A program made the position numbers and the translations under genes. Shown here one piece after another: positions 10,227-19,400 of a DNA stretch of 64,000 nucleotides. Source of the DNA: Aliiroseovarius pelagivivens (lineage in GTDB: Bacteria > Pseudomonadota > Alphaproteobacteria > Rhodobacterales > Rhodobacteraceae); the NCBI RefSeq assembly GCF_900302485.1, contig NZ_OMOI01000001.1, positions 2,418,001 to 2,482,000 of the forward strand. Reading direction: 5' to 3'. Numbering within the stretch: the first letter of the stretch is position 1; every line of letters starts with the position of its first letter. The notes under the pieces were generated by a model. It was given only the letters and a program-made list of their open reading frames with translations. It ran no database searches and was not told the DNA's origin.

Positions 10227-10495
10227 GTGTCCGGTCCTTTTCAGGATAAGTCGTCAATGTCGAAGAGGGGGCGGCGCGCAGGTTCATGCGCCTTGTCCCG
10301 GCGGCTCGTCTGGATCAGAGCGCCGGGCATATAATTCGAATAATGATCGCTTTGGCGTGCATCATGGGCGCGTTATAGGCCCGTGGGGGCGTGGCGTAAA
10401 GCCATGAAGGACAGGCAGGCTGCGCTGAATTTTCCGCGTTTGAGGGCTTGGCTCGGACGGGTGAACCGACTATTTCGGTCAGGAAAGAGGTTCCC

Positions 10496-10924
10496 ATGTC
10501 CCACACGCCCAACCCGCTGCAACTTTTCGATATCTCGCCTGCGCAAATCGATGCGGTTATGGCGCGGTTTTATGCACGCATCCGGGTCCACCCCCAACTT
10601 GGGCCGATCTTCAACGGGCATGTCGGGACAACGGACGCGGAATGGGACACACATATTGCCCTGATCACCCGTTTCTGGCGCGGCGCGATCCTGCGCGAAC
10701 CGGGCTATGACGGAAATCCGATGCGCGCCCACATGCAGGCCGGCAACGTCCGACCCGAGCATTTCGACCCGTGGATTGCCCTGTTTGAGGAGGTCGCCAC
10801 CCAGACCCTGCCCGCAGACACCGCCCGCGCATGGATTGCGCTGGTCCACCGGATCGGGCGCGGATTGCGCATGGGGGTCGAGGATATGACGCGGCCAACC
10901 AGTGACGTGCCAAGTTTGGGCTAA
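10496..10924 (+). CDS. Group III truncated haemoglobin
   Basis: This 142-residue globin-like haem protein matches group III truncated haemoglobins. It begins with PLQLFDISPAQIDAVMARFYARIRVHPQLGPIF and carries the family's HIALITRFWRG segment, with the histidine in LITRFW...HMQAG...H order giving the likely proximal haem ligand in the E/F region. The ATG at 10496 has a GGAAAGAGG ribosome-binding site; a small inverted repeat ACCGA-CTATT-TCGGT lies at 10465-10479, upstream of it. Proposed roles for the group include oxygen or nitric-oxide handling; none is proven here. It is divergent from ileS. Confidence 0.9.
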   Translation: MSHTPNPLQLFDISPAQIDAVMARFYARIRVHPQLGPIFNGHVGTTDAEWDTHIALITRFWRGAILREPGYDGNPMRAHMQAGNVRPEHFDPWIALFEEVATQTLPADTARAWIALVHRIGRGLRMGVEDMTRPTSDVPSLG

Positions 10925-10929
10925 CGCAC

Positions 10930-11943
10930 CTATTTCCCGAACAATCCCGCCAACGCGCGTTTGACAATTCCCGTGACGCCGGGGCGTTTACCGTCGCCAA
11001 AGGGCAGCGGACGACAGACCTCAAGTGCTGCGACGCCGACGCGGGCCGTCAGGGCACCGTTCACCACACCTTCGCCAAAGCGACGCGAGAGTTTGGACAG
11101 CATTCCACCCCCCGCCAAAGACCCCAGCATGTCGTCGCCCACCGCAACCGCCCCGGTAGCAACAAGATGAGCCATCACTGCACGGGTCAACCGCCAGCTG
11201 CCCAGCGCGCCAGAGCGCCCGCCATAGATCTCGGCCACGCGGCGGATCATGCGGATATTGGCGGTCAGGGCGGTGGCCACATCGGCCAGCGCCAGCGGTA
11301 CGATGGCGGTGACGGTGGCGACTTGGCGGGCGGCGGCCTCGACTTCTTTCAACGCGGCTTGGTCCAGCGGGGCCATCAGCTCGGCCTCGGCCAAGGTGAA
11401 CAGTGTGTCTGTATCGAACACCTCGTCCTCACGTTCGTGGAAGCGTTCTAGTGCCCAGCGCATGTCGTCGCGCCCATAATACAACCGCTTCAAACGGATC
11501 ATGACGTCACGCGCCTCGGTCAGGTCATCATGTGCGCGGGCTTGTTCGGCGGCATGGTGCAATGCATCAACCCGACGCATCCGCGCAAAGGCAATCCATT
11601 CGCGCAGAGCAATGATCAGTAGCACCAGTAGGAAAGCTCCGGTCAGGCCCAAAGCCGCATAGCCCAGATAGGAATTCCGCGTGATCAGTCCGGTGACGAA
11701 ATCATAGGCCGCGACCGAAAGAACAAAGCCAAGAATCGACAAAAGCAGCGACCAAAACCACCGCATTAACCGCGACGGCTTGCGCCCGGCCATGGCAATC
11801 GCACCTTGCATTGCGGTACCCGACGCGTTCGGCCCGGTCACATCGGGCACGGGCGGGGCTTCTGCCGGAGATGTCGTCGGGCCGTCTTCAAGCTCGATCA
11901 ACACGGGGCCTTGTTTGCGGTCGCTTGTCACGCGCGCCTCCAT
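10930..11943 (-). CDS. TIGR01620/YcjF-like inner membrane protein
   Basis: This 337-residue membrane protein resembles the YcjF/DUF697 family. After a soluble acidic N-terminus there are two helices near residues 58-108 (WFWSLLLSILGFVLSVAAYDFV and GAFLLVLLIIALREWI region). A C-terminal DUF697-like part contains VTAIVPLALADVATALTANIRMIRRVAEIYGGR. In many proteobacteria it is encoded next to the P-loop protein YcjX, as here. The two are linked to stress responses in enterobacteria, but the biochemical role is unknown. Its start overlaps the end of the GNAT gene by 16 bases. Confidence 0.85.
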   Translation of the reverse strand: MEARVTSDRKQGPVLIELEDGPTTSPAEAPPVPDVTGPNASGTAMQGAIAMAGRKPSRLMRWFWSLLLSILGFVLSVAAYDFVTGLITRNSYLGYAALGLTGAFLLVLLIIALREWIAFARMRRVDALHHAAEQARAHDDLTEARDVMIRLKRLYYGRDDMRWALERFHEREDEVFDTDTLFTLAEAELMAPLDQAALKEVEAAARQVATVTAIVPLALADVATALTANIRMIRRVAEIYGGRSGALGSWRLTRAVMAHLVATGAVAVGDDMLGSLAGGGMLSKLSRRFGEGVVNGALTARVGVAALEVCRPLPFGDGKRPGVTGIVKRALAGLFGK

Positions 11944-12362
11944 TCATAGCAGATGTCTGGCAGGCCTTCGTCATTGCCCGCGCCATCGGTACGGAAAACT
12001 TCCGAAAACCCTTCGCGCAGATAAAACCTTTGCGCGCCATCGTTGTCCTGAAACGTGTAAAGCGACAGGCTGTCACTGGCCTGTTTAGCCTGATCCAGCA
12101 AAGCTTTTCCAACGCCGCCTCCACGTGCATGTACAGACACATAGAGCGCGTGAATTTTCCGCTTATCGCGCGACAGAAAACCCAGAAGGCGTTCATCATT
12201 CCGCGCGACCAAAGTCCATCCATTGTCCACCAGCATTTGCGCAAACCCCTTTTCACTGGCGCGCGAATGCACACGGGGCATCCAATGCGTCGATGCGTTC
12301 CAGCCTGTCAGGATGTTGGCGATGGCGGGCACGTCAGATGTATTGGCCGGTGCGATGATCAC
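11928..12362 (-). CDS. GNAT family N-acetyltransferase
   Basis: This 144-residue protein has the GNAT fold: an N-terminal strand/helix region, an acetyl-CoA binding loop (VHARGGGVGKALLDQA, fitting the R/Q-x-x-G-x-G/A pattern) and a C-terminal FYLREGF motif. The acceptor is unknown. It is sandwiched between the YcjX-like and YcjF-like genes with overlaps on both sides (four bases with the upstream gene, sixteen with the downstream one), so the three are almost certainly one transcript. Confidence 0.88.
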   Translation of the reverse strand: MIIAPANTSDVPAIANILTGWNASTHWMPRVHSRASEKGFAQMLVDNGWTLVARNDERLLGFLSRDKRKIHALYVSVHARGGGVGKALLDQAKQASDSLSLYTFQDNDGAQRFYLREGFSEVFRTDGAGNDEGLPDICYEWRRA

Positions 12363-13774
12363 AACCGATCCCCCAGCAAGAACTCGGCGGCCTTGTCCAG
12401 TCGGATATGCGGCGGGCCCTCACCAGGTTTCAGCGAGATCGCCGCCGGGGCGAAGCGCATGATCTGGTAATCGGCCTCTAGCCATTTCGTGTCGCCGCTG
12501 CGCGCGGGTTTCAAAAGCTGTGCTGGGTCTTCGGGAAGTGCTCCGGGATAGAACGCCGCCGTCTTGCCACTATCCAATAGCTGCCCACGCACGCAATCCA
12601 GGCTCTGCCCATCATGGTCCAAACGCTCTTCGGTCGTCGTGCGCAAAGCAGCCAGCGACATTGCGGCGGTTTTCGCTCCGGCAAAGTCGGCGCGATCGCG
12701 GGCATCGCGCAAAAGAGCCTCGGTGATGGCGGTCAAGCGGGGATGCTGGCTGTGGTGCAGGTGGTCGGCCTTGGTCGCGGCAAACAGAATTCGCTCGATC
12801 CGACGGCCCAGCAAAAGTGTGCTGAGGAACCCGTTCGTGCCGGGACGGAAGGCGGTCAGGATTTCTGCCATGGCACGGCGCAGGTCTTCGAGCGCCGCAG
12901 GACCGGAATGGATCGCGCCCAGCACATCCACCAGCACAACCTGCCTGTCGATACGCGAGAAGTGGTCGCGGAAGAAGGGTTTCACCACGCGGGATTTATA
13001 GGCCTCGAACCGGCGCTCCATCTCGCGCCACAGGCTGCGGCGGGGGATCGTGTCGGGTTTCGGCAGGGGTGCAAAGGTCAGCGCGGGGCTGCCCTCGAGG
13101 TCGCCGGGCAGAAGGAAACGCCCGGGGGTGCAGTCGCTATAGCCATCCTCGCGCGCGGCTTTCAGGTAATCAGCAAAAGAGGCGGCCAGATCCTTGGCTT
13201 GCACTTCATCCAGCTTCTCGGTCGGATCCGCGGTGCGAGCTTTCGCCAGAAAGCCCTGCGCTTGTTCGCGGGTATCGATGCGATCCAAGACCTGTGCGGC
13301 CCAATCGGAATAACTGAGGTCCAGCAGTGCCAGATCCAAAAGCCATTCGCCGGGATAATCCACGATATCCAAATGCACCGTGCGCGCCGAGCGTAGGCCA
13401 CCCAGCAGGCCCGAAGGCTGGACGCGGAACGACAAACGCAGCTCGGAAATGGCGCGGGTGCTGTCAGGCCAATGCGGCGCGGGGCCGGTCATGGCCGACA
13501 GGTGTGTTTCATAGTCAAAACGCGGCACCGTGTCGTCAGGCTGAGGCTGCAGGAACGCACTTTGAATGCGCCCTTCCGACGCCGCAACCAGACCCGGCAT
13601 CCGCGCACGGTCCATCAGGTTGGCCACCAAAGACGAGATGAACACGGTTTTGCCCGCCCGCGACAGCCCCGTTACGCCCAGCCGGATCACCGGCTCGAAA
13701 AGCGCCTCGCTTGTGGCGTCGCCAATCGCCTCGATCTGGCGGGTGACACTGTCTGCAATATCGCCAAGCCCCAC
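12359..13774 (-). CDS. YcjX-like P-loop protein (DUF463)
   Basis: This 471-residue protein is a predicted nucleotide-binding protein of the YcjX family. The Walker A motif [11 protein letters not shown] lies near residues 33-43 and a DxPG-like element ([11 protein letters not shown]) later. I placed the start at the GTG at 13774 ([13 protein letters not shown]) because an AAGGAG ribosome-binding site stands about seven bases upstream and the family begins with this sequence. The reading frame stays open to 14047 but that extension crosses the repeat at 13863-13920. It forms a block with the GNAT and YcjF-like genes. Confidence 0.9.
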   Translation of the reverse strand: MGLGDIADSVTRQIEAIGDATSEALFEPVIRLGVTGLSRAGKTVFISSLVANLMDRARMPGLVAASEGRIQSAFLQPQPDDTVPRFDYETHLSAMTGPAPHWPDSTRAISELRLSFRVQPSGLLGGLRSARTVHLDIVDYPGEWLLDLALLDLSYSDWAAQVLDRIDTREQAQGFLAKARTADPTEKLDEVQAKDLAASFADYLKAAREDGYSDCTPGRFLLPGDLEGSPALTFAPLPKPDTIPRRSLWREMERRFEAYKSRVVKPFFRDHFSRIDRQVVLVDVLGAIHSGPAALEDLRRAMAEILTAFRPGTNGFLSTLLLGRRIERILFAATKADHLHHSQHPRLTAITEALLRDARDRADFAGAKTAAMSLAALRTTTEERLDHDGQSLDCVRGQLLDSGKTAAFYPGALPEDPAQLLKPARSGDTKWLEADYQIMRFAPAAISLKPGEGPPHIRLDKAAEFLLGDRL

Positions 13775-13862
13775 GGCTGTCTCCTTCACTGCTCGACTTA
13801 AAGATAGGTTCGCAGGGCGCATTTCGCCAGAGGGGAGGTTTGGGCAGATTATCCCCGTGGTA

Positions 13863-13920
13863 GGGGGCGTTGCCCCTCGGCCTGCGGCCTCACCCAAGAA
13901 TATTCCAGGCAAGATAATGC
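13863..13920 (+). repeat. REP-like extragenic element, copy 1
   Basis: A GC-rich hairpin-forming stretch starting GGGGGCGTTGCCCC, then a second short stem (GGCCTGCGGCC), then an AT-rich tail with GAATATTCC and AAGATAAT. The same order of elements is found on the minus strand at 39270-39329. It lies in the divergent gap between the YcjX-like gene and truA. Confidence 0.6.
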
Positions 13921-13967
13921 ACGCGGAGAGAACTTGTCTGTGCGAGAGCAGCGGGGTATGCGGGGTC

Positions 13968-14738
13968 ATGCCCAGATATGCGTTAAAAGTTGAATACCAC
14001 GGAGCTGGCTTTGTCGGATGGCAGCGCCAGAAGGAACACCCGTCCATTCAGGGCGCGATTGAGGCTGCCTTGGCGAAGCTAGAGCCAGCCGAGCACACGA
14101 TTGTCGCCGCCGGGCGCACCGATGCAGGCGTGCATGGGCTGGCGCAAGTTGCGCATGTCGATCTGACGCAGGACTGGCAACCCTTTCGCCTGTCTGAAGC
14201 ACTGAATTACCATCTGCGCAATCATCGTATCGCCATCAACCAGTGCGTCGTTGCCGGGGACGATTTCCACGCCCGTTTCTCTGCGCGCGAACGGCGGTAT
14301 TTGTTTCGGCTAATCTCGCGCCGCGCACCGTTGACCCACGAACGCGGGTTGGCGTGGCATGTGAAGCGCAAGCTGGATGCGGGTGCGATGCAGGCTGGTG
14401 CAGACAGATTGCTCGGCCGGCACGACTTCACCACCTTCCGGTCCACCATTTGCCAAGCTGAAAGCCCGGTGAAATCGCTTGATGAATTGCGTGTGGAAGA
14501 AATCGAACTGCCCAATGGAACAGAGTTTCGCTTTCATGTGCGGGCAAGATCGTTTCTGCACAATCAAGTACGCAGTTTTATCGGCACGTTGGAACAGGTT
14601 GGGGCTGGGTCATGGTCACCGGATGATGTGACAAAAGCGTTGGGCGCGCGTGACCGTTCGGCGTGCGGTCCGGTCAGCCCACCCCAAGGGCTTTACTTGG
14701 CTGGCGTCGGCTATCCAACGGATCCTTTCAAAAGCTAA
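13968..14738 (+). CDS. truA: tRNA pseudouridine(38-40) synthase
   Basis: TruA isomerises uridines 38-40 in the anticodon arm of many tRNAs. The catalytic aspartate is in [11 protein letters not shown], and the family landmarks [12 protein letters not shown] (start), [14 protein letters not shown] and [13 protein letters not shown] are all present. The start [12 protein letters not shown] gives 256 residues, the normal size; the frame is open much further upstream but that part overlaps the opposite-strand YcjX-like gene and the repeat element. It is transcribed on its own on the plus strand. Confidence 0.95.
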   Translation: MPRYALKVEYHGAGFVGWQRQKEHPSIQGAIEAALAKLEPAEHTIVAAGRTDAGVHGLAQVAHVDLTQDWQPFRLSEALNYHLRNHRIAINQCVVAGDDFHARFSARERRYLFRLISRRAPLTHERGLAWHVKRKLDAGAMQAGADRLLGRHDFTTFRSTICQAESPVKSLDELRVEEIELPNGTEFRFHVRARSFLHNQVRSFIGTLEQVGAGSWSPDDVTKALGARDRSACGPVSPPQGLYLAGVGYPTDPFKS

Positions 14739-14779
14739 GCCGCTTTGGCGACATCTGCGAAGGCCTGAAAACGTTGTGA

Positions 14780-14956
14780 TCACGTGTGCGGTGATTGGTG
14801 ATCGCGGTCGATCCCGTCTGTCAGGTCCATCGCGCCGTTCTTTGCCGGAACCAAGCGCAGTTGGTCATCGCGCGGGCCTTTCACAATCGCCTTCCGCCCA
14901 TCCAATTCTGCCCGAATGGAAAGCGTGCTCTTCCCCCTTCCCGACGGCTCTGACAT
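14780..14956 (-). CDS. Possible small hypothetical protein
   Basis: A 58-residue reading frame (starts MSEPSGRGKSTLSIRAEL) lies on the minus strand between truA and parE. It has a plausible mixed hydrophilic composition and codon use like its neighbours, with a GGGGCATT stretch ahead of the ATG. I do not recognise a family. It could equally be a chance frame; the case rests on codon look and on the otherwise unexplained 267-bp gap. It would be convergent with truA and divergent from parE. Confidence 0.35.
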   Translation of the reverse strand: MSEPSGRGKSTLSIRAELDGRKAIVKGPRDDQLRLVPAKNGAMDLTDGIDRDHQSPHT

Positions 14957-15005
14957 AATGCCCCAACAAAAAGAAATCCGAGCAGCGTTCAAGGCGACCG
15001 AATAC

Positions 15006-16964
15006 ATGAGCAACGACCTTCTGGCCGGCCAAGGCCCCGACGACTATGACGCCTCCTCAATCGAGGTGCTGGAAGGGCTGGAGCCCGTGCGTCAACGTCC
15101 CGGCATGTATATCGGCGGCACCGACGAACGCGCGCTGCACCACATGGTCGCCGAGATCCTGGACAACTCGATGGACGAAGCCGTCGCGGGTTTCGCCAAC
15201 CGTATCGAGGTCACGCTGAACGCGGATTATTCCGTGACCATCACCGATAACGGGCGCGGTATTCCGATTGATCCGCACCCTAAATTTCCCGACAAATCCG
15301 CGCTTGAGGTCATCCTGTGTACGCTCCACGCGGGCGGTAAGTTCTCGGGCAAGGCATATCAGACCTCGGGCGGCCTGCACGGTGTTGGCTCGTCGGTCGT
15401 GAACGCGCTGTCGGATTCGATGGTGGTAAGGGTTGCCAAGAACAAAGAGCTGTTCGAACAGAGCTTTTCGCGCGGCATCCCGCTGGGACCGGTCGAGAAA
15501 ATCGGCGCAGCCCCCAACCGGCGCGGCACCGAAGTAACCTTCCATGTCGACGAACAGATTTTCGGCAAGCACCGCTTCAAACCCAAGCGGTTGTTCACGC
15601 TGGTGCGTTCGAAAGCCTATCTGTTCTCGGGCGTCGAGATCCGTTGGAAATCGCATATCGAAGATGGCGAAACCCCGACCGAGGCCACGTTCCACTTCCC
15701 GGGCGGTCTGGCGGACTATCTGAAGGAAACGCTGGGCAGCGCGTCGATCTATGCCGACCAGCCTTTCGCTGGAAAAGTCGAATTTCGCGACCGCTTCAAC
15801 GAACCCGGCTATGTCGAATGGGCGATCAACTGGACCCCGTCGCGCGATGGCTACATCCAGTCCTATTGTAACACCGTTCCCACGCCCGAAGGCGGCACGC
15901 ACGTCACCGGTTTCTGGGCCGCGATCCTGAAAGGCATCAAGGCGCATGGCGAGCTTGTGGGAAACAAGAAGGCCGCGAACATCACCCGCGACGACCTTCT
16001 GACGGGTGGCTGCGCGCTGGTGTCCTGTTTCATCGCGGACCCTGCGTTCGTTGGCCAAACCAAGGACCGCCTGTCGACCGAGGCCGCCGCCAAGATGGTC
16101 GAACAATCGGTGCGCGATCACTTTGACAACTGGCTGGCTGCGGACACGAAATCCGCCGGTGCGATCCTCGACTTCCTTGTCCTGCGTGCCGAAGAACGCC
16201 TGCGCCGCCGTCAGGAAAAAGAGACCCAACGCAAGACCGCCACCAAGAAGCTGCGCCTACCCGGCAAGCTGACCGACTGCACCTCGAAGGACCGCGCAGG
16301 CACTGAACTGTTCATCGTCGAGGGTGACTCGGCGGGTGGCTCGGGCAAGGGCGCGCGCAACCGCAAAAATCAGGCGCTGTTGCCGCTCAAGGGTAAAATT
16401 CTGAACGTGCTGGGGGCCGCCTCGAACAAGATCGGCACCAACGCCGAAATCCGCGACCTTTGCGAGGCATTGGGCGTCGGCACCGGCACCAAGTTCAATC
16501 TGGATGACCTGCGCTATGACAAGATCATCATCATGACCGATGCGGATGTCGACGGGGCGCATATCGCCTCGCTTCTGATGACATTCTTCTTCACCCAGAT
16601 GCGCCCGCTGATCGACGGTGGCCACCTGTATCTGGCCTGCCCGCCCCTGTTCCGCCTGACACAGGGCGCGCGCCGTGTCTATTGTCTGGACGAGGCAGAG
16701 CGCGACGAGTGGCTGGAAAAAGGTTTGGGCGGAAAAGGCAAAATCGACGTCAGTCGCTTTAAAGGTCTGGGCGAGATGGACGCAAAAGACCTGAAAGAAA
16801 CCACCATGGACCCCGCGACCCGCAAGCTGATCCGCGTGACAATTGACGAGGACGAACCCGGCGAAACCGCCGCCTTGGTCGAGCAACTGATGGGCAAAAA
16901 ACCCGAACTTCGTTTCCAATATATTCAGGAGAACGCGAAGTTCGTGGAGGAGTTGGATGTTTAG
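15006..16964 (+). CDS. parE: DNA topoisomerase IV subunit B
   Basis: ParE is the ATPase subunit of topoisomerase IV, which decatenates sister chromosomes. The GHKL ATPase core shows EILDNSMDEAV, TDNGRGIP, and GLHGVGSSVVNALS. The TOPRIM domain has EGDSAGGSGKGARNRKNQA, PLKGKILNV and the metal-binding DADVDGAHI. The length of 652 residues, without the GyrB insert, favours ParE over GyrB. The start MSNDLLAG was chosen because homologues begin with a short segment before YDASSIEVLEGLEPVR; in-frame starts at 14916 and 14958 also exist. The parC gene is not in the window. Confidence 0.93.
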   Translation: MSNDLLAGQGPDDYDASSIEVLEGLEPVRQRPGMYIGGTDERALHHMVAEILDNSMDEAVAGFANRIEVTLNADYSVTITDNGRGIPIDPHPKFPDKSALEVILCTLHAGGKFSGKAYQTSGGLHGVGSSVVNALSDSMVVRVAKNKELFEQSFSRGIPLGPVEKIGAAPNRRGTEVTFHVDEQIFGKHRFKPKRLFTLVRSKAYLFSGVEIRWKSHIEDGETPTEATFHFPGGLADYLKETLGSASIYADQPFAGKVEFRDRFNEPGYVEWAINWTPSRDGYIQSYCNTVPTPEGGTHVTGFWAAILKGIKAHGELVGNKKAANITRDDLLTGGCALVSCFIADPAFVGQTKDRLSTEAAAKMVEQSVRDHFDNWLAADTKSAGAILDFLVLRAEERLRRRQEKETQRKTATKKLRLPGKLTDCTSKDRAGTELFIVEGDSAGGSGKGARNRKNQALLPLKGKILNVLGAASNKIGTNAEIRDLCEALGVGTGTKFNLDDLRYDKIIIMTDADVDGAHIASLLMTFFFTQMRPLIDGGHLYLACPPLFRLTQGARRVYCLDEAERDEWLEKGLGGKGKIDVSRFKGLGEMDAKDLKETTMDPATRKLIRVTIDEDEPGETAALVEQLMGKKPELRFQYIQENAKFVEELDV

Positions 16965-16967
16965 ATA

Positions 16968-18002
16968 TTAGTCGAAAAGTGATCGGGAATCGGAGGCGCT
17001 TGCTTGTTCGTCAAGACTACCGAGGATAGCCTTAAGTCCGCTTTCATCAATTGGTTCTGCAAGTTTCTGCCCCTCAAAACTTAGAACGCGCAATACAGTT
17101 GTACTCCGAACCTTTCCATCGACAACCAGCGTGGCAGCTTGAACTGTAAGAGTAGTGTTTTCTCCAAAACTGATTTCGCCTCGATGGAAACGATACCAGA
17201 ACTCTTTGTCATCCACTGTGAACAGGACCACTTTGTCTGCTGAGTTCTTACCCTTCCACTTACGCGCCTTCTGATCTTCTTCTTCCAATTGAGGAGAGGT
17301 CACGGTGAAAGTATCCGTTGCAACACGCCAACGTTTGATATCCTCAGGCTCAGTTTTTGGTCGCCGCGGGCGAATAGCTCTTTCAGGAAAAGCATTCCTC
17401 GTTACAGGAGTCAGATCTCTCTCCTCAATTTCAATGGCCGAGATAGATTGATCGGATATTGCTTTTTCAAAAAGTTCTGCTTGAGAATCAATTAGTTCAA
17501 ATTTGGCTTGATCCGACATTGGTAACTTCTCGAGCGTTCTGCGGGAGGCAACCAAAGCAGACGCCGACGCATCGGCAAGAACTCCCGATACTTGAGAACA
17601 CATGATTTCCACAGCTTCCGCCTCGATCTCTTTGCGTTCTCTTTCACTGTTAGCAGCAGCCAGTTTCATTTTATAGTCTCTAGCAATTTCCGACACTAAC
17701 TCAGAGGGGTACTTACCTGTGAGTTCTTTGGTTACGTCCTTTGCTAGATCCGTTTCCAACACCTGTACGATGGACCAAAGGAATCCATACGTGTAAGCAG
17801 CTCCTTTCACTACGACCTTCAGTATCTGACGGACGCTTCCAGCCTCGGGCGCGAAGACTACCAGCTCTAAGTCAAGCCGGTTATCGAATAGCTCTTGGTT
17901 AAGAGCGTTAAGAGTGCGCTGGGTTGCCTTGGCAGATGCTACAAACGCATCAACACTTACATAGTGCCTTGGTACGTCGAAGCGAATTTGAACTTGACTC
18001 AA
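16968..18002 (-). CDS. Orphan hypothetical protein, AT-rich, probably acquired
   Basis: A 344-residue protein I cannot assign. Its first 80 residues (SQVQIRFDVPRHYVSVDAF..., FDNRLDLELVVFAPEAGSVRQ) look like a compact globular domain; the middle is helical and charged (residues about 95-185); the C-terminal third (FTVDDKEFWYRF to LRVLSF) looks beta-rich. No signal peptide or membrane helix is seen; GAAYTYGFLWSIVQVL near residue 75 is only mildly hydrophobic. The start is a TTG with a GGAGG site, inside a palindrome. The gene is clearly AT-richer than its neighbours, using many TTA, ATA and AAA codons, and ends three bases past parE, which suggests horizontal insertion. Confidence 0.75.
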   Translation of the reverse strand: MSQVQIRFDVPRHYVSVDAFVASAKATQRTLNALNQELFDNRLDLELVVFAPEAGSVRQILKVVVKGAAYTYGFLWSIVQVLETDLAKDVTKELTGKYPSELVSEIARDYKMKLAAANSERERKEIEAEAVEIMCSQVSGVLADASASALVASRRTLEKLPMSDQAKFELIDSQAELFEKAISDQSISAIEIEERDLTPVTRNAFPERAIRPRRPKTEPEDIKRWRVATDTFTVTSPQLEEEDQKARKWKGKNSADKVVLFTVDDKEFWYRFHRGEISFGENTTLTVQAATLVVDGKVRSTTVLRVLSFEGQKLAEPIDESGLKAILGSLDEQASASDSRSLFD

Positions 18003-18024
18003 TAGAATTACCTCCAATTGGAGG
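18000..18024 (-). promoter_or_regulatory. Palindrome over the ribosome-binding site and TTG start
   Basis: A perfect 14-bp palindrome CCTCCAATTGGAGG occupies 18011-18024. Read on the minus strand its right arm GGAGG is the Shine-Dalgarno of the orphan gene, eight bases from the TTG start at 18002-18000, and its left arm CCTCC can pair with it. It could be a protein operator or an RNA hairpin hiding the ribosome-binding site. Confidence 0.5.
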
Positions 18025-18175
18025 CAACCTCTGATAGAGAAGCAAATTCGTCAAGCACCAATCCGCGTGTTACTGAACTCGCCACCCTGAGTACCCACCC
18101 AGGGTCGGGCGTGGCCCTCTGTTTGACATGACATGCAAGCGGAAGGGTGCGTGTTTAGGCTAAGCCACGCGCAGG

Positions 18176-18586
18176 TCACCCCTGCACGCTCTCCAAATAC
18201 TCCGCCAGTCTTACCAGCGCAGCCGGCGTCGGCGTCATCACGCCCTTCTCATCCACCCAGACCTCCATCTCGCTTTCCAGAAGCGCGCCGAACTCGGGCA
18301 TGGGGCCGCGTTGGGTGCCTTTGGCATAGCCGTCGATGGTCGACATGACATAGCGGGTCGGGAAGCTGCCGCCGTGTTTGGCGGTCAATGTGGTCAGGCC
18401 CGGGGCGCTGGGATAGATGCCGCCTTTGGCGTCATCACCATGGCAGGTCGCGCAGTTTTCCGCATAGATCTCGGCCCCGGTCAGTTCGGACACGTCCTGA
18501 ACATCGGGCTTTGGGTTGGTGCGAAAGATGTCTTCGGGCTGACAAGCAGCGAGAAGGATCAGAAGAAGAGGTGCTGCGCGGTACAT
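18176..18586 (-). CDS. Lipoprotein c-type cytochrome
   Basis: A 136-residue exported monohaem cytochrome c. The N-terminus MYRAAPLLLILLAAC is a lipoprotein signal with the lipobox LLAAC, so the mature protein would be anchored through Cys15. The haem site CATCH follows at about residue 48, and a methionine in GPMPEF near the C-terminal half is a candidate sixth ligand. The start was set at 18586 because the upstream frame is unrelated and lacks a signal. It probably carries electrons in the periplasm; the partner is unknown. It follows the DUF3047-like gene on the same strand. Confidence 0.88.
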   Translation of the reverse strand: MYRAAPLLLILLAACQPEDIFRTNPKPDVQDVSELTGAEIYAENCATCHGDDAKGGIYPSAPGLTTLTAKHGGSFPTRYVMSTIDGYAKGTQRGPMPEFGALLESEMEVWVDEKGVMTPTPAALVRLAEYLESVQG

Positions 18587-18662
18587 TTGGGAACCCTGTT
18601 GCCTTTCTAAAGGCTTGCTTTGGCGCGATTCTATCACGCCTGCGCCCACGTGCAACCCTAGG

Positions 18663-19304
18663 TCACTGTAAACCGAGATTACTGACCTGACCCTGCATGA
18701 CCACATCCGTGTCGTCGCTGTCCGCCGACAGGGCCAAAGCGACCAGAGCCTCGGGGTTCGACCCGAAGGCGCGGCGGTAATCTGCCGCCAGATCGACGCT
18801 TTCGGAATGCGATCCGGTGCCAGAGGGGCGTAGCACGATGGTTTTGCCGCGCGACCCCAAATAGGGCGAGCCAAGCACGGCCCCGCGCGCGTGATCGCCA
18901 CCCCAGACATAGACCAGCACGCGGCCCTCGGGATGGTTCAGAAGCTTGCGCAGGCTGCGGGTGCCTTGAAGACGTTCGGCCTCGGCCTTCGGCAGGAACG
19001 CGAAGTAGAGTGCAAGGTTGCGGTCATCGCCGCCCTTCTGGCGCAGATCCGTTGCCGGAACCGAACTGTCCACCGCCCAACGCCAACTGGCCCTGCGTGC
19101 GTCCCAATCCTTGGGGGCCAGTCGGTCATAGGTGATCGACACCGATCCATCCGCCGTCACGCCAATCGCGCCCTCGGACGCGGCGAATGTGACTTTCGAA
19201 AAGAAGGCAAACCAATGCGTGCGCCATGAATTGAAATTCACAGGACCTGCGGCGGCCATCGAGGCCGTCAGGATCAGGGCAAGGGTCGCGGTCAGGATAC
19301 GCAT
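18663..19304 (-). CDS. Exported DUF3047-like protein
   Basis: This 213-residue protein starts with a clear Sec signal peptide (MRILTATLALILTASMAAAG). The mature part has features of the DUF3047 family: WRWAVDSSVPATDL, then the D-R-N-LALYFAF segment, LVYVWGG and the C-terminal AFGSNPEALVALALSADSDDT. The function of the family is unknown. It is exported, and it lies directly upstream of the lipoprotein cytochrome c gene, which hints at a shared periplasmic role, but this is only context. Confidence 0.8.
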   Translation of the reverse strand: MRILTATLALILTASMAAAGPVNFNSWRTHWFAFFSKVTFAASEGAIGVTADGSVSITYDRLAPKDWDARRASWRWAVDSSVPATDLRQKGGDDRNLALYFAFLPKAEAERLQGTRSLRKLLNHPEGRVLVYVWGGDHARGAVLGSPYLGSRGKTIVLRPSGTGSHSESVDLAADYRRAFGSNPEALVALALSADSDDTDVVMQGQVSNLGLQ

Positions 19305-19400
19305 TGGAAGCTCCGGCAGGACATTACTACGCCTGCCAGATTGCCGATCCCGCGCGGGCGTGCAATCGGGTCTCACGCGATTGTCAGAGGGTGCGAGCGG

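Noticed and set aside
8718..10334. 538-residue plus-strand open frame opposite ileS
   Set aside because: It mirrors the high-GC ileS sequence codon by codon, has no recognisable domain and lacks a ribosome-binding site. Frames opposite uvrC, parE, the TMADH-like gene, the dehalogenase, yidC and glpK were rejected for the same reason.
18081..18115. Terminator or RNA hairpin between the orphan gene and the cytochrome gene
   Set aside because: ACCCTG/CAGGGT and GCCAC/GTGGC arms can pair, but no U-run follows on either strand and the arms are not continuous, so I cannot support a specific function.
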